Of a stretch of 11,710 nucleotides of DNA, positions 6,624-11,710 are shown one piece after another. Below the pieces are notes generated by a model that did no database searches, was not told where the DNA came from, and saw only the letters and a program-made list of their open reading frames with translations. The DNA comes from Verrucomicrobia subdivision 6 bacterium BACL9 MAG-120507-bin52 (GTDB taxonomy: Bacteria; Verrucomicrobiota; Verrucomicrobiia; Methylacidiphilales; Verrucolacustridaceae), in contig LIBO01000015.1 of NCBI GenBank assembly GCA_001438005.1, positions 1-11,710 of the forward strand. Direction: 5' to 3'. Position numbers and translations under genes: made by a program. Every line of letters starts with the position of its first letter. The stretch's first letter is position 1.

Positions 6624-8077
6624 GTAGCTGGTTCTGCCCTGAGGTTTTACTGGTACTCAGCGGAGTAGGTTTAATCTTGGCTGACTCTTTCATTCCGGAG
6701 GGTAAAAAAGGATGGATCCCGGGTGCGGCACTTTTATTCAGTTTCGTGATTCTGGTTTTCACTTTAGGGCAATCGGGTCAGCCCATGCCGAGCTCGTGGC
6801 AGAACCTGTTTTTGACCGATGGGCTCTCCTCTGTTTTCAAGCCCTTCTTTGTTCTATGTCTACTTGGAGTCACGGTGATTTCGGTTCGTACCCCGATGGG
6901 AAATGAAGAGAGGGTAAGGGCGGAGTGGATTGCGCTACCATTCTTTCCGACGGCGGGTCTTTGCTTGCTTGTTAGTGCCCACGATTTCTTGGCCATCTTT
7001 GTCGCCTTGGAGCTCGTCGCTATCTCGCTTTATCTCCTCGCCGCATTTCACCGAACTCGGGCGGCTAGTTTAGAGGCAGGAATGAAGTTGCTGGTCATGG
7101 GGGGGCTATCGACTGGGTTTTTGGTTATGGGCATCGCTTGGTTATACGCGGCGGCTGGCTCCACGGAGTTTAGTAAAATCTTGGTCGAGCAAGCGGGGCG
7201 TCCGGCCACCTTGCCCCTTTTATTTGCCATCGGATTAATTCTGACAGGGCTGGCCTTCAAGGTGGCGGCGGTTCCTTTCCATGCTTGGGCGCCGGATGTG
7301 TATGAGGGTGCGCCGACCTCAACCACCGCTTTTCTCGCGGTGGCTTCCAAGGCAGCTGGGTTTGTTCTTCTTGTCCGAATCTTTGGTTTTGGTGCATTTG
7401 CGCTAGATTCGGTCGCGGTTTTCTATCGCCCGGTCCTACTTACTTTGGGGATTGCGACGGTGACTTTAGGGACGCTGGCGGCGTTACCCCAAAGAAACCT
7501 GAAACGATATTTGGCTTATTCCGGGATTGCGCATGCCGGTTACATGCTTTTGGCCTTGGGAACTTTGGGTGAGGCGGGAATGGGTACGGTGGTGGGTTAT
7601 TTATGGGCTTACCTGCTTTCCACATTTCCTGTGCTGATTTTTATTCAAGAGATGGAGCGGATTCATGGGAGTGCGGATATCCGACATTTGGAAGGACTTG
7701 GGCAGAAGGATCGAGGGGTGGCACTGGGTTTGACTCTGTGTTTCCTTTCCATGGCTGGACTTCCTCCGCTGCTTGGGTTTTCGGCCAAACTCTCGGTTTT
7801 TGCGACTTTATGGAGCGCTGGGGAAATGCCTGGGTTGGTCGTAGGAGTCGTGATGGCAGTGGTGGGGTTGGGATTTTATCTGGTTCCTGTCCGGGCGATG
7901 TACTGGGAGCGGGAAGCGGACGCAGTTCCCGCGCAAAGATTCCCCTCTTTTTTGGTATGGATTTTGTTATTCGCGGGCTTGGCCCAACTGGTCCTTGGTC
8001 TCCAGCCTCGGCCTTTGGTGCGTTTAGTAGAACGAAGCCTGGCCCCAGCGACGACGGCGGTTTCGAGCGAAAATTGA
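6620..8077 (+). CDS. nuoN: NADH-quinone oxidoreductase subunit N
   Basis: This 485-residue antiporter-like subunit of complex I has the same length as E. coli NuoN. Its proton-path residues are all present: Glu131 in VALELVAISLYLL (TM5), Lys214 in GLAFKVAAVPFHAW (broken helix TM7), Lys244 in AVASKAAGF (TM8), Lys295 in QRNLKRYLAYSGIAHAGY, and Lys390 in GFSAKLSVF (TM12). APDVYEGAPT after TM7 is a typical NuoN signature. About 14 membrane segments are expected. The ATG overlaps the nuoM stop (ATGA), and GAGAGGA at 6603-6609 lies 10 bases upstream, so this start is well supported. It is the last complex I gene here and is followed by 41 non-coding bases. Confidence 0.95.
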   Translation: MSSWFCPEVLLVLSGVGLILADSFIPEGKKGWIPGAALLFSFVILVFTLGQSGQPMPSSWQNLFLTDGLSSVFKPFFVLCLLGVTVISVRTPMGNEERVRAEWIALPFFPTAGLCLLVSAHDFLAIFVALELVAISLYLLAAFHRTRAASLEAGMKLLVMGGLSTGFLVMGIAWLYAAAGSTEFSKILVEQAGRPATLPLLFAIGLILTGLAFKVAAVPFHAWAPDVYEGAPTSTTAFLAVASKAAGFVLLVRIFGFGAFALDSVAVFYRPVLLTLGIATVTLGTLAALPQRNLKRYLAYSGIAHAGYMLLALGTLGEAGMGTVVGYLWAYLLSTFPVLIFIQEMERIHGSADIRHLEGLGQKDRGVALGLTLCFLSMAGLPPLLGFSAKLSVFATLWSAGEMPGLVVGVVMAVVGLGFYLVPVRAMYWEREADAVPAQRFPSFLVWILLFAGLAQLVLGLQPRPLVRLVERSLAPATTAVSSEN

Positions 8078-8102
8078 CGAAGCTGGTTGAGTAGCAGATT
8101 TT
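8074..8102 (+). promoter_or_regulatory. Possible weak sigma-70-type promoter before the Fe-S carrier gene
   Basis: TTGACG at 8074-8079 (5 of 6 to TTGACA) is followed after 17 bases by GATTTT at 8097-8102 (only 3 of 6 to TATAAT). It spans the nuoN stop and the only gap of any size in the window. It could give the iscA-ppc pair its own transcript, but the -10 box is poor and this may be chance. Confidence 0.18.
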
Positions 8103-8108
8103 CGGTTA

Positions 8109-8118
8109 GGGTTAACCC
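8109..8118. repeat. 10-base perfect palindrome before the Fe-S carrier start
   Basis: GGGTTAACCC is a perfect inverted repeat ending one base before the GTG start at 8119 and overlapping the AGGG that may act as the ribosome-binding site. It might be an operator or chance. Its centre also supplies an in-frame TAA that bars any upstream start. Confidence 0.3.
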
Positions 8119-8499
8119 GTGACCACCCCCACTACGCACTCAGGCTCGACCGGCCCTAAGGTGGGTTCGGAAAAGTTAGTGAAGCTTTCCGAGGCAGCCG
8201 CCAGCCATCTGATGGGGTTGCTCCAAAAAAAGGAGTATCCCATGGGGGCACTCAAAGTATCCGTAGTGGGTGGGGGTTGCAGTGGATTGCAGTATCAGAT
8301 GGAGTTAGTCCCGGGGGCGGGCCCCAAGGATATTGTGGTGGAGAGCCGCGGAGTACGAATATCGGTCGACCCAAAAAGTGCCGTTTTTATAAGTGGTTCG
8401 GAGGTGGATTTTAGTACCGATCTCCTCAAGGGTGGTTTTCGAGTAACCAACCCCAATGCGAGAGCGACCTGCTCGTGCGGAGATAGCTTTAGCACATGA
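8119..8499 (+). CDS. A-type iron-sulfur carrier protein (IscA/ErpA/HesB family)
   Basis: A 126-residue protein that carries assembled Fe-S clusters to target enzymes in the cytoplasm. The three conserved ligand cysteines are present: Cys54 in GGGCSGLQY, and Cys118 and Cys120 in ATCSCGDSFS near the C-terminus. The TNPNAxxTCxCGxSFS-like ending resembles ErpA more than IscA, but the subfamily cannot be settled by eye. The first 18 or so residues (Thr/Ser/Gly-rich) are a non-conserved extension. The start is GTG 8119: an in-frame TAA at 8113-8115 blocks anything earlier, and AGGG at 8108-8111 is 7 bases upstream. GTG 8161 is an alternative that would trim the extension. It lies just after nuoI-N, whose NuoI needs two [4Fe-4S] clusters, so a role in complex I maturation is a reasonable inference. 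The stop overlaps ppc (ATGA). Confidence 0.92.
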   Translation: MTTPTTHSGSTGPKVGSEKLVKLSEAAASHLMGLLQKKEYPMGALKVSVVGGGCSGLQYQMELVPGAGPKDIVVESRGVRISVDPKSAVFISGSEVDFSTDLLKGGFRVTNPNARATCSCGDSFST

Positions 8500-11375
8500 A
8501 AAGAAAAGCGGCCCCAGCGGCTAAGAAAAAAACCCTAAATCTCAAGTCGGCTGTGGGAAAAGCAAAATTGCCCTATGCCAAGCGGCTCAAGCTAGGCTTT
8601 GCCAAGGTCGAAAGTGATTTGAATTGGCTGATGGAAGCCTTCGGCGATTTGCTGGTTGAGTTAGGTGAGGAAAAGGTGGTGCGGGCATTACCTTTCCGCG
8701 GCAGCACGGCGGAATTCATTCCGATCGAAAAGGGAAAGGTAACGCGGGCCTACTCGCTTGCTTTCGGGTTGTTGAATGTGGCGGAAGAGGCGGCCGCGGC
8801 GACGATGCGCACAATGAATGAATCGATCAACGGGCCTGTCCATGAGCCTGGTTCCTGGGCGCAAGCACTGCGCGGGATGAAGTTGGATGGGGTGGACGCG
8901 GAAACGTTAGCGGCCGAGCTGCCTACCTTGCGGATCGAACCTGTCCTGACGGCTCATCCAACGGAGGCAAGGCGCCGTTCGGTTCTGGCCTGCATGCAGG
9001 AGATTTATGGGATATTGGCCGAAAAATCGGGGCACAGGGGGGGGCATCCAATGGAGCGGGATCGCCGGGCGAAGTTGAAGATTGTTTTGGAGCGTTGGTG
9101 GAGGACGGAGGAGGTGCGGACGCAGCGACCCACAGTGGACATGGAGAGAGAAGGGGTGATCCACTGTTTATCGGGCGCGATGGCTCAATCCATTGCGGAA
9201 ACGGATCGCAGATTGCAGGAGGCATGGGTCCTAGCTGGATTGGGGAGGGAGGGACCGATTCATCCCGCTGTTCGGCCTGTTTTGTCTTTTGGGACGTGGG
9301 TGGGGGGAGATCGGGATGGACATCCTCTCGTGACCCGTGTCACCACGGAGACAAGTTTACGGCAGTATCGTGAGGCCTCATTGCGGCTATTAGGTTCTTC
9401 ATTGGAGAAGTTGGCTTCTCGATTGACTCTTTCTCGGAAGTATCACGGAATTCCTCCGGAATTGGAAAAGTGGTTAGGGGATTGGCGCAAGCGAGTTGAT
9501 CCCAAGCAGCAGCAACGTTTTGCGGTGTATCAGGAGGAACCTTGGCGCGAAGCAATTTTATTAATGCGGGCCCATTTACCGCCTGAATTGGAGGGAGAGG
9601 GCGGGTATGTACAGCCCGAGGATCTGATTTTGGATTTAGGAGTGGTACGGCGTGCACTGATTGCGGTGGGTGCCCCGCGTCTGGCAGCAGCGGAGGTGGA
9701 TCCGATGATTCGGCTGGTGGAAGTATTTGGTTTCCATTTGGCTGCGCTCGACATTCGGCAGAACAGCAGCCGTCATGATGAGGCGATCGAGGAGTTGGAA
9801 TCGGCGTTGGGAGAGTCCCCCAAGACCCCTTACCGGAACCGGACCGAAAAAGAGAGGCGGACGCTCTTGGAAGGTTGGCTCAAAAAGATTCCTTGGAGCG
9901 CGGAGGAGGCGATTGCGGCAGGGCCAGCGTCCGCGGATGTCGTTGGGACCTACCAGACCCTAGCTCGGCATGCCAAGCACCATGGGATCGATGGCTTAGG
10001 ACTTTCGATTATCAGTATGACTCGGGATGTATCCGATCTCTTGGCTATTCATGTTTTTTGTCGGGCCGCAGGATTGACCCTTCCAGGAGAGGACGGATCG
10101 GAGGTTTGTCCGCTTCCGATTACTCCGCTGTTTGAGACTTTAGCAGATTTGGAGGCCGCCCCACGTGTGGTGGATGAGTTTCTCAGACATCCGATCACCC
10201 AAAAGACGCTGAAAGTATTAGCTCAGCAGGAGTCGCAGGTTATGCTCCGTCGAAGAGTGGCCTTGGTTGATCCGGGCGAGGGATCGATTGTTTTGCCGGT
10301 TGAGGCACCACCGATTCTGCGGGTGATGATTGGATATAGTGATAGCAATAAAGACGCGGGAATTTTGGCCAGCCAATGGTCTCTCCATCGGAGCCAGCGT
10401 TCGATCGTGAAGGCGGCCAAGGAGCAGGGGGTGTCGGCGCGGTTTTTCCATGGTCGGGGCGGCACGGTGAGTCGTGGGGCTGGACCCACCCATCGTTTTC
10501 TGGAGGCTCTCCCCACTGGGACCCTTTCCGGCGATCTTCGCGTGACCGAGCAGGGGGAGGTTATTGGCCAGAAATACGGCACGGTGGCTACGGCGGCGTA
10601 TAATTTGGAACTGCTCCTTGCGGGTACGGCTTGGAGCTCCCTTTCGGCCAGCAGCACGAGGGAGGACGACCCACAAATGGCGGAGGTGTTTGAATTTTTG
10701 TCCCAAACCAGCACCCAGGCTTACCGCAGTCTGATCGAGGAGCCTGGTTTTATGGACTTTTTTCGGCAATCCACCCCGATCGATGTTGTCGAGAGAAGCA
10801 CGATTGGATCCCGTCCCTCGCGCCGAACTGGAGATTCGGGTTGGGGCGACTTACGAGCCATCCCGTGGGTTTTTAGCTGGTCTCAATCCCGTTTCTTTCT
10901 TCCCGGTTGGTATGGTGCGGGCGTAGCCCTTCGAAACCTACAAGTGGAACACCCAAAGCTTCATCGGCTTTTGCGGGACAAGGTCAAGATGTGGCCGTTT
11001 GCTCGTTATGTATTTAACAATCTGGAGAGTGGAGTCGCGAGCGCGGATCTGGAGGTTGGGCACTGGTATGCCGAACTGGTTGCGGACGAAAAGCTGCGGC
11101 AACGTATGTTTGACCTGATTCAGGGAGAATTCAGTGCGGTTAGGGATGGTTTGGCTGAGCTTTTTCCTAATTCCCTGGCGAAACGACGGCCAAGATTTCG
11201 TTTCACGGTCGAGCGGAGAGTGCGCCCTTTGCGGGCTCTCCACCGTTGGCAGGTGAACGTGTTGCGAGATTGGCGTCGGGCTGAAGCAGAGGGAAATCAA
11301 GAAGCAGATTTGCTGTTAGGGGAGTTGCGACAGACGATCGCTGCGATCGCTGCTGGGTTGCGAACGACAGGGTAA
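8496..11375 (+). CDS. ppc: Phosphoenolpyruvate carboxylase
   Basis: A 959-residue cytoplasmic enzyme that makes oxaloacetate from PEP and bicarbonate, refilling the TCA cycle; E. coli Ppc is 883. Signature motifs in order: VLTAHPTE (150-157, catalytic His154), GGDRDGHPLVT (270-280), DIRQNSSRHDEA (419-430), GYSDSNKDAG (613-622, Lys619), FHGRGGTVSRG (651-661, with His652, Arg654, Arg660) and LRAIPWVFSWSQSR (786-799). Three oddities: a Lys/Ala-rich N-terminal extension of about 35 residues; roughly 32 extra residues around 577-608, just before the GYSDSNKDAG strand; and a C-terminus ending RTTG where most family members end in RNTG or QNTG. The catalytic residues look intact. The ATG overlaps the stop of the Fe-S carrier gene (ATGA); a weak GGAG lies 13 bases upstream, so coupling is likely. 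Identity is secure, but allosteric behaviour may differ. Confidence 0.96.
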   Translation: MKRKAAPAAKKKTLNLKSAVGKAKLPYAKRLKLGFAKVESDLNWLMEAFGDLLVELGEEKVVRALPFRGSTAEFIPIEKGKVTRAYSLAFGLLNVAEEAAAATMRTMNESINGPVHEPGSWAQALRGMKLDGVDAETLAAELPTLRIEPVLTAHPTEARRRSVLACMQEIYGILAEKSGHRGGHPMERDRRAKLKIVLERWWRTEEVRTQRPTVDMEREGVIHCLSGAMAQSIAETDRRLQEAWVLAGLGREGPIHPAVRPVLSFGTWVGGDRDGHPLVTRVTTETSLRQYREASLRLLGSSLEKLASRLTLSRKYHGIPPELEKWLGDWRKRVDPKQQQRFAVYQEEPWREAILLMRAHLPPELEGEGGYVQPEDLILDLGVVRRALIAVGAPRLAAAEVDPMIRLVEVFGFHLAALDIRQNSSRHDEAIEELESALGESPKTPYRNRTEKERRTLLEGWLKKIPWSAEEAIAAGPASADVVGTYQTLARHAKHHGIDGLGLSIISMTRDVSDLLAIHVFCRAAGLTLPGEDGSEVCPLPITPLFETLADLEAAPRVVDEFLRHPITQKTLKVLAQQESQVMLRRRVALVDPGEGSIVLPVEAPPILRVMIGYSDSNKDAGILASQWSLHRSQRSIVKAAKEQGVSARFFHGRGGTVSRGAGPTHRFLEALPTGTLSGDLRVTEQGEVIGQKYGTVATAAYNLELLLAGTAWSSLSASSTREDDPQMAEVFEFLSQTSTQAYRSLIEEPGFMDFFRQSTPIDVVERSTIGSRPSRRTGDSGWGDLRAIPWVFSWSQSRFFLPGWYGAGVALRNLQVEHPKLHRLLRDKVKMWPFARYVFNNLESGVASADLEVGHWYAELVADEKLRQRMFDLIQGEFSAVRDGLAELFPNSLAKRRPRFRFTVERRVRPLRALHRWQVNVLRDWRRAEAEGNQEADLLLGELRQTIAAIAAGLRTTG

Positions 11376-11384
11376 GATTGATCG

Positions 11385-11710
11385 ATGCATAATGTTTCAG
11401 GTTGGAAGGTAGTCTTCGCCGGCACTGGAATCAACCTAGCCCTGGGGATTCTTTACGCTTGGAGTATTTTCAAAACCGCTATTGAGAAGGATCTGGGTTG
11501 GGATCCGGCCCAGTTCAACGATCCTTACGCCATTTGTTGTCTGGTGTTTTCTTTTTCCATGATTCTGGCGGGAAGAATCCAGGACAAAATCGGCCCGCGA
11601 TGGACGGCGACTCTGGGCGGTCTGCTGGTGGCAATGGGTTTGGCGCTTGTTTCCCAAACCGGCCGCTATGGCATCTGGGTCATTGGTTTTGGGGTTCTGG
11701 TAGGGATGGG
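11385..11710 (+). CDS. MFS transporter, oxalate/formate antiporter-like (partial, 3' end outside window)
   Basis: An open frame starting with ATG 11385 runs off the right edge, giving 108 visible residues. It is an inner-membrane carrier of the major facilitator superfamily. GTGINLALGILYAWSIF (13-29) matches the first-helix signature of the oxalate/formate antiporter (OFA) group, and GRIQDKIGPR (63-72) is the classic MFS loop 2-3 motif (GxxxDKxGxR). Four hydrophobic segments fit TM1 to the start of TM4. The gene begins 9 bases after ppc, with only a weak upstream AGGG 12 bases away. The substrate cannot be told from this part; OFA members move oxalate, formate or other small mono- and dicarboxylates. 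A link to PEP carboxylase metabolism is suggested by position only. Confidence 0.85.
   Translation, partial: MHNVSGWKVVFAGTGINLALGILYAWSIFKTAIEKDLGWDPAQFNDPYAICCLVFSFSMILAGRIQDKIGPRWTATLGGLLVAMGLALVSQTGRYGIWVIGFGVLVGM

Noticed and set aside
8078..8118. Rho-independent terminator after nuoN
   Set aside because: No GC-rich stem followed by a T-run can be drawn; the only inverted repeat is the short loopless palindrome at 8109-8118.
10218..10769. 183-residue minus-strand frame opposite ppc, with a second overlapping frame at 10223-10714
   Set aside because: Two overlapping antisense frames in the most conserved part of ppc are codon-bias shadows; neither resembles a protein family.
11335..11352. 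Tandem 9-base repeat CGATCGCTG x2, including GCGATCGC (HIP1-like octamer)
   Set aside because: It encodes the repeated Ile-Ala-Ala of the conserved IAAIAAG PEPC C-terminus, and a single octamer is not evidence of cyanobacterial HIP1 enrichment.

Overview
The window is a gene-dense bacterial chromosome segment with every supported gene on the + strand. It is moderately GC-rich by eye and has almost no non-coding DNA: the largest gap is 41 bases, and six junctions overlap by 1 or 4 bases. I see no RNA genes, CRISPR array, insertion sequence or phage gene. The organism is a free-living-type, respiring bacterium. My best guess is the PVC superphylum, perhaps Verrucomicrobiota. This rests on the general look of the proteins, not on a decisive marker, and is weak.

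Layout: (1) 1-891, the C-terminal beta-pinwheel of DNA gyrase A, cut by the left edge inside the GyrA box. (2) 888-1919, a secreted PhoD-like metallophosphatase whose GTG start overlaps the gyrA stop. (3) 1928-8077, nuoI-J-K-L-M-N, which encode one 2x[4Fe-4S] subunit and five membrane subunits of respiratory complex I. nuoH does not precede nuoI, so nuoA-H (or the equivalent) must lie elsewhere. (4) 8119-8499, an A-type iron-sulfur carrier (IscA/ErpA family). (5) 8496-11375, phosphoenolpyruvate carboxylase, overlapping the carrier gene by 4 bases. (6) 11385 to the right edge, the start of an MFS transporter of the oxalate/formate antiporter type.

How they may work together: NuoI needs two [4Fe-4S] clusters, and an A-type carrier directly downstream of the nuo block is a sensible supplier. 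The membrane subunits form the proton-translocating arm. PEP carboxylase makes oxaloacetate from PEP and bicarbonate, and the transporter next to it may carry a small mono- or dicarboxylate. The tight packing suggests one or two long transcripts, with a possible internal start in the nuoN-iscA gap.

The most notable signals are residue-level. NuoM lacks the lysine of the broken helix TM7 that its paralogues NuoL and NuoN in the same operon both keep. Its later DxKR motif is also degraded, while its other proton-path residues are intact. PEP carboxylase has an insertion of about 32 residues before its catalytic GYSDSNKDAG strand and ends in RTTG instead of RNTG, which changes a position known to bind the inhibitor aspartate in the E. 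coli enzyme. I did not find a clearly new multi-gene system. The gyrA-phoD-nuoI-N-iscA-ppc arrangement and the unusual NuoM are the best leads.
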